Assembly: GCA_963744735.1 (NCBI GenBank)
Contig: CAVUVH010000020.1
Coordinates: forward strand, 62,001 to 126,000
Reading direction: 5' to 3'
Origin: RPQJ01 sp963744735
Lineage (GTDB): Bacteria > Pseudomonadota > Gammaproteobacteria > Steroidobacterales > Steroidobacteraceae
DNA length: 64,000 bases
The notes below the pieces were generated by a model, which worked only from the letters and a program-made list of their open reading frames with translations, made no database searches and was not told where the DNA came from. Within the stretch, counting starts at the first letter, position 1. Each line of letters opens with the position of its first letter. Below are positions 10,941 to 24,399 of this stretch, piece by piece. The translations under genes and the position numbers were made by a program.

Positions 10941-12966
10941 TCAGCGGTCCGTGGCCGCGCTGCCGCCGGCCGCCGGGGCGGCCGGCGCGACATCGCGCCG
11001 CCAGTGACTGACGTCCTGCGGCTTGCGCTCGTCGAGCCAGTCGAACACCAGCGCGTGCCAGGCGACGCGCTGCACGTAGGCACGGGTCTCGTTGAACGGG
11101 ATGTTCTCGGCCCACACGTCGAGATCGAGCGGTGCCGGCGGCAGCCAGCGCTGCGCCGCACCGGGCCCGGCGTTGTAGCCCGCGGCGGCCAGCGCAGTCT
11201 CGCCGTCAAAGCGTTCGACCAGGCTGGCGAGGAAGGCCGAGCCCAGCGGAATGTTGACTTCGGGCAGCAGCAGTTGCGAGCGCATCGGCGGCGGCAGGCC
11301 GGCGCGCTTGGCCGTGATGCGCGCGGTCTCCGGCAGCAGCTGCATCAGTCCCAGCGCGCCGGCGCTGGAGCCGGCATCCGCGCGGTACAGGCTCTCCTGC
11401 CGGATGATCGCGTAGATCAGGTCCTGCGGCAGGCCGCTGCGCCGGCTGGCCGCCGCCACTTCGGCGTCGAAGGGACGCGGGTACAGCAGGTCGTAGTCGT
11501 TGAAGATCTTCTGCCGGGCTGCGGTCGCGATGGCCTGGTCGTGCCAGCCCCAGCGGGCCGCGAGCCCCACGGCCTGCGCCTGTCGCGCCGGCGACAATTC
11601 GTCGAGTGCGGCGCGCCATTCGGCCGCGGCGGCCGACGTCATGTCGCAGGCGAGCAGCTCGCGCGTGCGCACGAACGCGGGCTCCGCCGCCAGCGCGTTG
11701 ATGTCCTGGTCGCTGAGCGCGAGCGGCTGCAGTTGCGGCACGTACTTGCGATCGAGTCGCGCGGCGGCATGCACCGAGTACCAGTTGTCCGTCGGAATCA
11801 CCGCCGCGTACAGCTCGCGGGACTGCGCCAGCGTTGCCCAGCTGTTCGCTGGCACGTGCCGACCAGTAGCGCCAGCGCGTCTGCGAGCGCAGGGGCTCGG
11901 GCATCGCGGCGATGGCCGCCGCTGCTTCGCGCCAGTCGCCGGCCCACAGCGCGGCGCGGGCGCGCCATTCGTGGCCGCGCTCGTCGAAGTCGTCCTCGTG
12001 CACCAGGCGGAAGAACTCGAGCGCGCGCGGGTGACGGCTCCAGGAGAGCGCCAGGCCCACCGCCAGCGCGTACGGGCTCGCCGCGCGTGCGTCGAGCGAC
12101 CGTGCCTGGCGCAAGGCCGGGAACGCGGCAGCGGCGGCCTCGGCATCGGCCCGCGCAAAGCGCAGCCAGCCGTCCTCCAGCGCCTGCGGTTCGACCGCTC
12201 GCGCGGGTTGCGCGATCAAGTGCGTTGACTTCGCGTGCCGGCTGCTCGATCAGCGCGGCCCACTGCAGCAATGGCGCGGCACGCCCGGACGGGCAGCGAG
12301 CGAGCCAGGTAACGGCCGAGGGCGGCATCGCCCGCGGCGAGCGCGAGCCGTGCGCGCTGCTCGGTCAGCTCCGTGCCCGGGCCGCCGCGTGCCCGCCACC
12401 ACTCGAGCGCAGGATCGCAGGCGTCGGGCAGGCTGTGGGCGTCAGCCAGGTTTGTGTCAACGCATCGACCAGTCCCTCGACCGGCCCGCGCAGCGTGCGC
12501 GCCGTCAGCCAATGACAGCGCAGCGCAGGCTGCGTGTCCCGCTCGGGGTCGTACTGCTGCAGGTAGGTGTCCCATTGCTGGCGTGTCGCCAGGCTCGTCA
12601 GCCAGTTCGAGCGCAGCGAGCGCGTCACCGGCAGGTCGCCCTGCCGGGCCAGGAACGCCGCGATCTCGGCATCGAGTGCGGCAATCACGGCTGGATCCGG
12701 CGTGGCCGCGCGGCGCGACAGTTCGAGCCGGCGCGCGAGACGCTGCGCCTGCAGGTACGGGTACAGCGGATAGCGCTGCAGCGCCTCGGTGTCGGCGGTC
12801 TCGACCACGCCGGAACCGGACTGTGCCGCTGCCATGGCGGCAATGAAGGCTTGCCCTGACCTCGGCCCGGGCCGGCTGCGTCGTCGGCGTGGACCGGCGC
12901 TGCTGCCCACGCCAGGCAGAGCAGCAATGCGGCGGTCAGTCGGCAGGCTTGTGGCATGAGGTCCAT
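10941..12966 (-). CDS. Soluble lytic murein transglycosylase (Slt70-like, frameshifted)
   Basis: Slt-type enzymes cleave the MurNAc-GlcNAc bond of peptidoglycan non-hydrolytically in the periplasm, forming 1,6-anhydroMurNAc. The N-terminus (MPQACRLTAALLLCLAWAAAPVHA) is a signal peptide. A long alpha-helical superhelix follows, then the catalytic SLT domain: YAIIRQESLYRADAGSSAGALGLMQLLP with catalytic Glu in RQES, and LAAAGYNAGPGAAQRW. Breaks in the helical part lie near 12875, 12395, 12225 and 11865, while the catalytic domain is intact. About 670 residues is close to the family norm of 640-660. Two ATGs at 12966 and 12957 are possible starts. Confidence 0.9.
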
Positions 12967-13003
12967 TCCGTGGCGATGACGCAAGTTACCGCATTGCAAC
13001 AAG

Positions 13004-13017
13004 AAATCGATCGATTT
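13004..13017. promoter_or_regulatory. Perfect 14-bp palindrome upstream of fadB
   Basis: AAATCGATCGATTT is a perfect palindrome in the 278-bp gap between the divergent slt and fadB genes. Its position fits an operator for a regulator of beta-oxidation, but it does not match the PsrA or FadR consensus known to me. Two copies of CGAT in a row could also occur by chance. Confidence 0.3.
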
Positions 13018-13244
13018 TCGAGGGCTGATACTTACTTGCTGCGCGGCCCTCCACCCTTAAGTTCCATCTTTTCAATCGGTTGCGACGGGCGCAGCGGCCT
13101 GCTGCGCCAGCGTCGGCCCCGCCCCGCGCAATTCTTCCGCGCCGGCCCCTTCCCGCCCCTGCTGCGGTGCCGCAAAATTGGCGGATCGGGCTGCGGCGAC
13201 TCCGAGCCGCGGACCACGTCCGAACCTCTGGTAGGGAGAGACTC

Positions 13245-15397
<2,153 letters not shown>

Positions 15398-15430
15398 CCG
15401 CGGCCCCTACGGAATAATGGAGCGATCAAC

Positions 15431-16605
<1,175 letters not shown>

Positions 16606-16611
16606 TCTCCG

Positions 16612-16702
16612 CCCCCTCTCCCGCTTCAGCGGGAGAGGGCCGGGGTGAGGGCCGGGTGAGGGCTCTCCCCGAGAGTGGGAGAGGGCGGGGTGAGGGCCGG
16701 CG
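16612..16702. repeat. REP-like hairpin with direct repeats
   Basis: A 12-bp stem (CCCTCTCCCGCT, 16614-16625) pairs with AGCGGGAGAGGG (16628-16639) across a 2-base loop. The tract GAGAGGGC plus GGGGTGAGGGCCGG then occurs twice, at about 16634-16655 and 16680-16700. Elements of this type are dispersed between genes in Xanthomonadales and relatives. The hairpin may also end the fadBA transcript, but there is no T run. Confidence 0.65.
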
Positions 16703-16811
16703 GTTGCACATGTCCCTTACTCCGGGGACCCGGCGTTGTGCATTTGCCCCAATACCCGCGCGTGCCGTTCTGGCAGGAAATGCGCCGGTTGAATCCACCG
16801 GGGAGATGCGC

Positions 16812-18785
16812 ATGGACACCAAGGCACGCGACGTCGCGATGGCGCTGGCGGAGGACGCCCGCCAGGCGGAGTGGGAGAACGTCAGCTTCACGGCCGAGGT
16901 CTTCAAGGGCAGCTTCCGCTGGGACCTGCGTGCATCCGTTCCCGGCGCAGTCGGCGGAAGACCGGAAGATCGGCGACGACTACATCGTAAAGGTCCGCGC
17001 CGGTGATCGAGAAGCACGTCGATCCCTGCCAGATCGACGAGCAGGGCGAGTATCCCGCCGCCGCGCTCGAGGCGATGGCGGCGATCGGGCTCTTCGGCAT
17101 GAAGATTCCGCAGGGAGTACGGCGGCCTCGGGTTCTCCATCACCAATTACGCGCGCGTGCTGGGCTTCATCGGCAGCTACTGCGCCAACACGGTCACGTA
17201 CCTTTCGGCGCACCAGAGCATCGGCGTGCCGCAGCCGCTGCGCGAGTTCGGCACCGAGGAGCAGAAACGCAAGTACCTGCCGCGCCTCGCGCGTGGAGAG
17301 ATCTCCGCGTTCGCCCTGACCGAGCCCGGCGTCGGTTCCGACCCGGCGCGCATGAGCACCGTGGCCACGCCGACCGACGACGGCAAGGCGTTACATCCTG
17401 AACGGCGACAAGCTGTGGTGCACCAACGCTCACCGACCCAAGACCACGCTGATCGCCGTGCTCGCACGCACGCCGGACAAGGTGCTGCCCAACGGCAAGT
17501 CGATTCCGCAGATCTCGTGCTTCGTCGTCGAGACCGCGTGGCCGGGCGTGGAGCGGGTGCGGCGCTCGACGCTTCATGGGCCTGCGTGGCATCGCCAACG
17601 GCTCGTCACGTTCAAGAACGTGCGGGTGCCCGCGGAGAACATGATCGGCAAGCCCGGGGAGGGCCTCAAGATCGCGCTGGCCACGCTCAACGTCGGCCGG
17701 CTGGGCCTGCCTGCCGCCGCGATCGGCGTCGGCATGGCCTTCGTCGACGACGCTCGCTGGTGGGTGACCACGCGGCAGCAGTGGGGCCAGCCGGTCGGCA
17801 AGCACCAGGCCATCGCCAGGATGGTCTCGAGTTATGCCGCGCACCTGTTCGCGATGAAGAGCATGGTGTACCTGACCTGCGCGCTGGCTGACCACAAGAA
17901 TGTCGACATCCGGCTGGAGGCTGCCGCGGCCAAGTACTTCTGTTCCGAGACGCTCTAAGCATCCTCGACGACTACCTGCAGGTGCGCGGTGGCCGCGGCT
18001 ACGAGCGGGCGATGTCGCTGTACGAGCGCGGCGAGCGTCCGACCAGCGTCGAGATGGCGATCCGCGACATGCGCGTCGGGCGCATCTTCGAGGGCTCGTC
18101 CCAGGTCATGCACCTGATCATGGCGCGCGAGGCGCTCGACACGCACTTCAAGCTGGTGATGCCGATCCTCCAGCCCAAGCCCGGCCAGAAGATCAGCAAG
18201 GGCGAGGCCATGATGAAGGCCGCCGGGTTCTACTCCACGTGGCTGCCGAAGCTGTTCATGCCCGAGACCGGGCACCACTTCGACGCCCGGCACCTCAGCG
18301 AGGCGAACCGCAAGCACCTCGCGTACGCGGGCAAGACCAGCAAGCTGCTCGCCCGGCGGCTGTTCGCGACCATGGCCAGGTTCGGCCCGAAGCTCGAGAA
18401 GGAGCAGCTGATCCTCGGCAACTTCGTCGACATCGGCGTCGACCTGTTCGTCATGTCGACCACGCTGTCGTACGCAGATCACCTGCTCGGCGAGAATCCG
18501 GCGGACCAGAGTCCGCAGGAACTGGCGGACCTCTTCTGCCGCGAGGCGCGGCGGCGCATCGAGGCGAACTTCCGTGCGGTGAAGTCGAACAACAACCGGT
18601 CCTATCGCAAGGTCGCCGGGCTGTTCATGGACGGCAGCCTGGGCTGGCTCGCGGACGGATCGATGAACCCGATTCCGCCGCAGTACCGCGACTGGGAGAA
18701 GAACGACTACGAGCATCCGGGGCGTGACGCGGCCGCGCGCAAGCCCGGGGAGTCGAAGCCGCCGCAACGCGACGAAGCGGCTTGA
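16812..18785 (+). CDS. FadE-type acyl-CoA dehydrogenase, long form (frameshifted)
   Basis: The enzyme introduces the 2,3-double bond into acyl-CoA with FAD and passes electrons to ETF, the first step of beta-oxidation. Conserved blocks are AIGLFGMKIPQ-EYGGLGFS, SAFALTEPGVGSD, TFKNVRVPAENMIGKPGEGLK, QVRGGRGYE and RIFEGSSQVMHLIMARE with the catalytic Glu region, followed by a C-terminal extension of about 200 residues. A total near 655 residues matches the long acyl-CoA dehydrogenase subgroup. Breaks lie near 16928, 17003, 17112, 17393, 17572, 17605 and 17955. ATG 16812 follows CCGGGGAG at good spacing. Placed after fadBA, it probably supplies the dehydrogenase step. Confidence 0.92.
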
Positions 18786-19301
18786 CGACGAAGTCGCGGG
18801 GCTTCCCGCCGATCGCCGCACCGGACGCGCGCGTGCTGATCCTCGGTTCGCTGCCGGGCCAGGCGTCGCTCGCGGCGCGGCAGTACTACGCCCAGCCGCA
18901 GAATGCGTTCTGGCGGATCATGGGTGCGTTGTTCGGCGCCGGCCCGGATGTCCCGTACGCGGAGCGGGCAGACCGGCTGCGCGCGAGCGGCATCGCGCTG
19001 TGGGACGTGTGCAGGGAGGCGGTGCGGCCGGGCAGTCTCGATGCCGCGATCGACCTGGCAACCGTCGTGACCAACGACTTCGAACGCTTCTTCAGCGAGC
19101 ATCCGCGCATCGCCCACGTCTGCGTCAACGGCGGCACGGCCCATCGGCTCTACCTGCGCAGGGTGCAGCCCGACCTGCCCGAACCGCTGGCGTCGCTGCC
19201 GCTGCACCGGCTGCCATCGACGAGCCCGGCGCACGCAGCGCTGCGACTTTGCGCAGAAACTGGAACGCTGGCGTCTGCTCGAAGGCCTGCTGGCGGCCTG
19301 A
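18782..19301 (+). CDS. DNA-deoxyinosine glycosylase, uracil-DNA glycosylase superfamily (frameshifted)
   Basis: This small UDG-superfamily enzyme excises hypoxanthine and possibly uracil from DNA. The N-terminal active-site motif is LILGSLPGQASL, followed by QYYAQPQNAFWRIMG. The C-terminal DNA-intercalating motif is LPSTSPAHA; these three blocks define the DNA-deoxyinosine glycosylase group. The length is about 172 residues. One extra base near 19250 separates the last helix (FAQKLERWRLLEGLLAA in the corrected frame) from the rest. The start is TTG at 18782, overlapping the acyl-CoA dehydrogenase stop as TTGA, so it is translationally coupled despite unrelated function. Confidence 0.82.
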
Positions 19302-19325
19302 GAACGCGCCGCGCGCTGCATCCGG

Positions 19326-20070
19326 CTACGGCACCTGGCCGGGTTGCGGACGATCCTGGCAGGCCCCGGGTGCCTCGAGCGCGATGCGCACGACGTCCTC
19401 CGGCGTTTCCGCCAGCCGGATCAGGGCCAGTTCCGGCGGCGAGATCGTGCCTTCCCGCACCAGCGTGCGGTCGAAGAACTGCACGAGCTCGCCCCAGAAG
19501 TCGCTGACCCACGGCAATGAGGGGAAAGCGCTCGATCTTGCCGTTCTGCACCAGTGTCGCCAGCTCGAACGCCTCGTCCAGCGTGCCGAAGCCGCCCGGC
19601 AGGAAGACGAACGCCGACGAGTACTTGACCAGCATCACCTTGCGCACGAAAAAGTGCTCGAAGGGGATGAACCGGTCGAGGTAGGCGTTCGGCAGCTGCT
19701 CGCGCGGCAACTTGATGTTGCAGCCGAGGCTCAGGCCGCCGCCCTCGCGCGCGCCGCGATTGGCAGCTTCCATCAGGCCGGACCCGCCGCCGGTCATGAC
19801 GGCGAAGCCTGCCTGGGCCAGCGCGCGACCGATGCCGCGTGCCAGGGTGTAGTACCGGTGGTCCTCGCCCAGGCGCGCCGAGCCGAAGACCGTCACGCAG
19901 GGCTGGTCGAAGTCGAAGCTCTCGAAGCCGTGCAGGAACTCGAGGAAAAAGCGCACGGCGCTTTCGAGGTCGGCCTCGCGGTTGCGGCGGCCGGACAGGA
20001 ACAGTTTCTCGGTGCCCTCGACCTGCTGCAGCAGCGAGGGTGCGCGGCTTCCATCGGGCTTGTCCGTCAC
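19326..20070 (-). CDS. LOG family Rossmann-fold protein (TIGR00730), frameshifted
   Basis: LOG-family proteins hydrolyse nucleoside 5'-monophosphates of the cytokinin or AMP type to base and ribose 5-phosphate; older annotations call them lysine decarboxylases. The motifs VTVFGSARLGEDH, VMTGGGSGLMEAANRGA and FVFLPGGFGTLDEAFEL (the PGGxGTxxE signature) are all present. The C-terminal part (WVSDFWGELVQFFDRTLV) is in a different frame, with a break near 19517. GTG at 20068-20070 is preceded by GGGAG on the minus strand and gives about 248 residues. A longer frame upstream would overlap the divergent VOC gene. Confidence 0.88.
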
Positions 20071-20143
20071 GCAGAATCTCCCGGACCAGGGCGTCCGCCG
20101 CCGGACGGGCCGGCACCTCAAATCATACTCCGGGGAGAACTGC

Positions 20144-20521
20144 ATGATCGGCTACGTCACGCTGGGTTCGAACGACATCGCGCGCGCTGCCGCGTTCTAC
20201 GACGAACTGCTGCGCCTGCTGGGCGCGGGCCGCTTCATGGAGTCCGACAGGTTCGTGGCATGGGCGGTCGCGCCCGGCCAGCCGTCGCTCGGCGTCATCA
20301 AGCCGCATGACGGCAAGCCCGCCACGGTCGGCAACGGCGTGATGGTGGCGCTGGTCGTCGACAGCAACGACAAGGTCGATGCGGTGTACCGCAAGGCGAT
20401 CGAACTTGGCGCACAGGACGAAGGCCCGCCCGGCCCGCGCGGCCTCGAAGGCTTTTACGCGGCGTACTTCCGCGATCTCGACGGCCACAAGCTCAACTGC
20501 TTCTGCTGGAAGCCGGCCTGA
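20144..20521 (+). CDS. VOC family protein (glyoxalase/bleomycin-resistance fold)
   Basis: This intact 125-residue single-domain vicinal-oxygen-chelate protein begins MIGYVTLGSNDIARAAAFYD, the typical first beta-alpha unit. It ends AAYFRDLDGHKLNCFCW, with the metal-ligand-like Asp-Pro/Gly-His region of the second unit. The substrate is not predictable; many such short members are dioxygenase- or isomerase-like proteins of unknown role. The ATG at 20144 follows GGGGAGA. It is divergent from the LOG gene, with a -10-like CATACT in the 73-bp gap. Confidence 0.85.
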   Translation: MIGYVTLGSNDIARAAAFYDELLRLLGAGRFMESDRFVAWAVAPGQPSLGVIKPHDGKPATVGNGVMVALVVDSNDKVDAVYRKAIELGAQDEGPPGPRGLEGFYAAYFRDLDGHKLNCFCWKPA

Positions 20522-20644
20522 GTAAAGCCGCGCACGCCGGTGCCGGCCGCGCTGTCATGCCCCGCTGAAGTCAGGTAAGTTGCGGGCACCACCGGCAGGC
20601 GGCGCCGGCCGTCACCGCGCCTGCGGGCTCCAAAAGGGGATTCG

Positions 20645-21995
20645 ATGTCGACCTTCATGGCCTGGATGAATGAACTCAACGGCATCGTCTGGGGTCCGGC
20701 GATGCTGGCGCTGATCCTCGGCACGGGCCTGTACCTGCAGGTGCGCCTCGGCGGCATGCCGATCCGGCGGATCGGCGCGGGCCTGCGACTGGTCTGGAGC
20801 GGCCGCGGCGGTGACGAGGCACACGGCGAGGTCAGTCCCTACGCGGCGCTGATGACCTGTCTCGCCGCGACCATCGGTGTCGGCAACATCGCCGGCGTGG
20901 CGACGGCCATTGCGCTGGGCGGCCCCGGGGCGGTGTTCTGGATGTGGATGACGGCGCTGGTCGGCATGGCCACCAAGTACGCCGAGGTGCTGCTGGCGGT
21001 GCACTACCGCGAGCGCGACGCCCAGGGTCGCTTCGTCGGCGGGCCGATGTACGCCATCCGCAATGGCCTCGGCCCGCGCTGGGCCTGGCTCGGGACGATG
21101 TTCGCCGTCTTCGGCGGGCTGGCCGGCTTCGGCATCGGCAACATGGTGCAGTCGAACAGCATTGCGGCCGCGCTCGACAACTCGTTCTGCGCTGGACCCG
21201 ATGATCACCGGCCTGGTGCTGATGGTGATCACCGGCGCCGTCATCCTGGGCGGCATCAAGCGCATCGCCGCGGTCTCGAACTGGCTGGTGCCGTTCATGG
21301 CAGTCGGCTACGTGCTGGCGGCACTCTGGGTGCTGGCGTTCCACTGGCGCGAGATTCCGCACGCGTTTGCGCTGATCTTCGAGACCGCGTTCACGGGCAC
21401 GGCCGCCGTCGGCGGCTTTGCCGGCGCGGCGATGATCGCCGCCATCCGCTACGGCGTCGCGCGCGGCATCTTCTCCAACGAGGCGGGGCTCGGCACGGCC
21501 GGCATCGCGCAGGCGGCGGGCATGAGCAACGACCCGGTCCGCAGCGGCCTGATCGGCATGATGGGCACGTTCCTCGACACGATCGTGGTCTGCAGCATGA
21601 CCGGCCTCGCGATCGTCGTCTCGGGCGCGTGGCAATCCGGCAAGACCGGCGCCGAACTGACGCAGCTCGCGTTCCAGTCGGCCATGCCCGGCATCGGCGG
21701 CGAGGTCGTCGCCATCGCGCTCGCGATCTTCGCGCTGACCACGATCCTGGGCTGGTCGTATTACGGCGAGCGCTGCTGGCAGTTCCTCGTCGGCCACTGG
21801 ACGATCAAGCCGTACCGGATCCTGTGGACCATCGCGGTGTTCTTCGGCGCGATCACGCATCTCGATCTCGCCTGGACGATTGCCGACACGCTCAACGCGC
21901 TGATGGCGATCCCGAACCTGATTGCGCTGCTCGCGCTGTCGCCGGTCGTCGTGCAGCTGACGCGCGCGGGGCTGGCGCGGGCGTTGCAGGATTGA
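20645..21995 (+). CDS. AGCS family sodium:alanine symporter (frameshifted)
   Basis: This transporter imports alanine or glycine with sodium. Family signatures are RRIGAGLRLVW, SPYAALMTCLAATIGVGNIAGVATAI, GGPGAVFWMWMTALVGMATKYAE, GGPMYAIRNGLG, FSNEAGLGTAGIAQAA and GWSYYGERCWQFL. About 450 residues and 10-11 membrane helices are normal for the family. One break near 21190 separates NSIAAALDNSF from LDPMITGLVLM. The ATG at 20645 follows GGGGA. The 123-bp upstream gap contains GC-rich inverted repeats but no glycine riboswitch core that I can see. Confidence 0.93.
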
Positions 21996-22047
21996 CCCGG
22001 CGTTCGGCGCTGCACTTGCCCGGCGGCTGCCGCGAGGAGGCGAGGCC

Positions 22048-22701
22048 ATGACCGTGACGCTGCCGGTGCCGTTCCGCTCTTCCCGCGTGTTGTCGCGCGG
22101 TGACGACACTGCTGCCCGGACCGCGGCGTGGCACTCGATGTCGTCGGGCATCGACTGGGGCGAAGCTCTCGATGCCGGCTGGCGTCACCGCGTCGAGCAG
22201 GTGGCGGCGCGGCTGGGCTGGCCGGTGCCGCAGTTTGCGGTGGGCGGGCAGGGCGACCGTGCCACGCTCGGCTTCACCGCTCCAGTCGACCAGTTGCTGA
22301 CGGCGCGCGAGGCCAACGAATGGGCGCTGTGCGCCGCGCTGCTCGAACGCGATCCCGTGCACTGGAGCGCGCTGCACGAAGCCATGCGCGACGCCGTGAT
22401 TGCGCATGCGCGTGTCGACGCCGCGCCGCCCCATCCGGCCGCGGCGCTCGATGAGACCGCCGCCCTGGCGCACCTGTGCCAGAGTGGCGGCGACGAGGCC
22501 CGTCGCGGCAGCAGTAGCGGCTACTGCGGACGCCAGACGCCCTCGCGCCGCGGGTCGGCGCCGGCCTCGAACGCGGCCGGGCTGCCGCGGACCGCGACAC
22601 CGTGGATGCCGGATTCCTCGCCGCGCCCCGCCTTCAACTCCACGCCGAGTTCCGCCAGCCCCTGCGCCAGCCCGGGGCTGATGCGCGGCATCTCGCCATA
22701 G
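22048..22701 (+). CDS. Hypothetical protein, 3' end uncertain
   Basis: I do not recognise a family. The frame encodes 217 residues, but the last 60 or so lie antisense to the end of the gamma-glutamyltransferase gene and have a poor composition. The credible part runs to about residue 155 (near 22515). It contains RVEQVAARLGWPVPQFAVGG, ATLGFTAPVDQLLTAREANEWAL and a histidine/alanine-rich helix. A TAG at 22515-22517 in another frame would give a natural end if one base is wrong near 22460-22510. ATG 22048 follows GAGGCGAGG. It is co-directional with the symporter (52-bp gap). Confidence 0.45.
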   Translation: MTVTLPVPFRSSRVLSRGDDTAARTAAWHSMSSGIDWGEALDAGWRHRVEQVAARLGWPVPQFAVGGQGDRATLGFTAPVDQLLTAREANEWALCAALLERDPVHWSALHEAMRDAVIAHARVDAAPPHPAAALDETAALAHLCQSGGDEARRGSSSGYCGRQTPSRRGSAPASNAAGLPRTATPWMPDSSPRPAFNSTPSSASPCASPGLMRGISP

Positions 22702-24335
22702 AAGTCGGCACCGCGCGCAATCACGTTCGGCAGGTTGATCGCGTCCTGCAACGGCAGCTCCCAGGCGAGCAGGCCAACCAGCGTCTTGGCGTTGTACGCC
22801 AGGATCGCCGAGCCGCCCGGCGACCCGAGCGCTGCGACAAAGCGGCGACCGTCGCCGCTCAGCACGATCACCGGCGACATCGACGAACGCGGTCGCTTGC
22901 CGGCAGCCACGGCATTGGCGACCGGCCGCCCCGCATCGTCGATGGCGCGGAACGAGAAATCCGTGAGCTGGTTGTTGAGGAAGAAGCCGCCCACCGAGCG
23001 ACCGGAGCCGAACACCGACTCGACCGACGTCGTCATCGACACCACGTCGCCCGCGTCGTCGACGATGACGAAGTGACTCGTGCCGGGCACCTCGGCCGTG
23101 GCGTCGAGGCCGAGTCGTGTCAGCACCGCGCCGGGCGGGCTGCCTGCCAGCGGTGGCTGCGGGGCGGCGCGCTCTCCGATCTGCGCGGCACGCGAGTCGA
23201 GGTAGCGCGCGTCGAGCAGGCCCGCGACCGGCACGGCGACGAAACGCGGGTCGGCGACGAACTGGTCACGGTCCGCGAACATCAGGCGCGTCGCCTCCGC
23301 GAACTGCAACCAGGCCTGCGGGTCGGCGGGGTCGCGCTGCGCGATGTCGGTGCGCTCGAGCAGGCCGAGCAACTGCAGCATGCCGACGCCACTCGAGGGC
23401 GGCGGCGGCACGCACACGAGGTAAACCCGGAACGGATGGCACAACGCCGGCGTCTGCTGCGGACGATAGGCGGCCAGGTCCTGCAGCGTCAGCGTCCCGG
23501 GCCGCGGCTCGGCCCGGATGCGGGCGACGATCTGCTCGGCCAGCGGTCCTTCCAGCAGCGCGCGCGGACCGTGCGCAGCGAAGGTGCGCAGGGTCGCCGC
23601 GTACGCCTCGTTGCGCAGCGTGTCGCCCGCCTTGATGATCGTGCCGTCGGCGTGCGTGAACAGCGCGCGCGCGTCGGGCAGCGTCGCCTGGGTGATCGTG
23701 CTGTTGGCAAACCGGCCGAGCCGTTGCGGCACGACAAATCCCTGCTCGGCCGCGCGGATGGGAGCGTCGAACAGGTCCTTCCACGGCAGCCGGCCGTGTT
23801 GTGCATGCACCAGGCCGAGCATCGCCACGGCGCCGGGCGGGCCGGTCGAGCGACCGCTGGTCACGGCGTCGGAGTAACTGAGCGGTGCGCCCTGCTCATC
23901 CAGGAACATGTCCGGCGTCGCGCCCGCGGGTGCGGTTTCGCGACCGTCGAATGCGGTCACCTGGCCGGAGCGCGCGTCGTAGTACAGCAGGAAGGCGCCG
24001 CCGCCCAGCCCCGAACTCTGCGGCTCGACCAGGCCCAGCGTCGCCTGCACGGCCACGGCAGCATCGGCCGCGCTGCCGCCCGCCCGCAGCACCTGCAGTC
24101 CGGCCTCCACGGCGATCGGGTTGGCGGCGGTGACGCCCGGGATCAATCGCGGAGTCGTGGCCCCTGTCTGGGCGCGGTCTGCGTCCGGGGCGACAGCCGC
24201 GGGCGCGCCGGCCACCGGCGCAGGGGAGGGTGGCGGCGCATTGCGGCAGGCCGCGGCGGACAGCGCCAGCAGCGCAAGCACGAGCAGCGGCGCGGTGCGC
24301 AGCCGGAATTGATCAGGCGTCATGGGATGCGGCAT
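22521..24335 (-). CDS. ggt: Gamma-glutamyltransferase, lipoprotein-type signal
   Basis: Ggt transfers or hydrolyses the gamma-glutamyl group of glutathione in the periplasm after autoproteolysis into two subunits. The N-terminal hydrophobic run ends LSAAAC, a lipobox, suggesting lipid anchoring. GVTAANPIAVEAGLQVLRAGGSAADAAVA, LGLVEPQSSGLGGGAF and GRSTGPPGAVAMLGL are typical of the large subunit. The processing site is before Thr in VPGTSHFVIVDDAGDVVSMTTS, and the small subunit includes SMSPVIV and LGSPGGSAI. The gene is intact, at about 600 residues. Starts at 24335 and 24323 are both possible. It is divergent from the amidohydrolase gene. Confidence 0.95.
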   Translation of the reverse strand: MPHPMTPDQFRLRTAPLLVLALLALSAAACRNAPPPSPAPVAGAPAAVAPDADRAQTGATTPRLIPGVTAANPIAVEAGLQVLRAGGSAADAAVAVQATLGLVEPQSSGLGGGAFLLYYDARSGQVTAFDGRETAPAGATPDMFLDEQGAPLSYSDAVTSGRSTGPPGAVAMLGLVHAQHGRLPWKDLFDAPIRAAEQGFVVPQRLGRFANSTITQATLPDARALFTHADGTIIKAGDTLRNEAYAATLRTFAAHGPRALLEGPLAEQIVARIRAEPRPGTLTLQDLAAYRPQQTPALCHPFRVYLVCVPPPPSSGVGMLQLLGLLERTDIAQRDPADPQAWLQFAEATRLMFADRDQFVADPRFVAVPVAGLLDARYLDSRAAQIGERAAPQPPLAGSPPGAVLTRLGLDATAEVPGTSHFVIVDDAGDVVSMTTSVESVFGSGRSVGGFFLNNQLTDFSFRAIDDAGRPVANAVAAGKRPRSSMSPVIVLSGDGRRFVAALGSPGGSAILAYNAKTLVGLLAWELPLQDAINLPNVIARGADFYGEMPRISPGLAQGLAELGVELKAGRGEESGIHGVAVRGSPAAFEAGADPRREGVWRPQ

Positions 24336-24399
24336 GGACGGTACGAGGGCCCCGACAATAGACTGTCCGACCTTTTCCAGTCGAGACCGCGCGCATCCC

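Noticed and set aside
17943..17960. Premature stop (TAA) in the long acyl-CoA dehydrogenase, suggesting two separate enzymes
   Set aside because: The QVRGGRGYE block continues directly after it in another frame, so the protein is one enzyme split by an indel.
20522..20644. Glycine riboswitch ahead of the AGCS symporter
   Set aside because: The gap is GC-rich with inverted repeats, but the conserved glycine aptamer core is absent.
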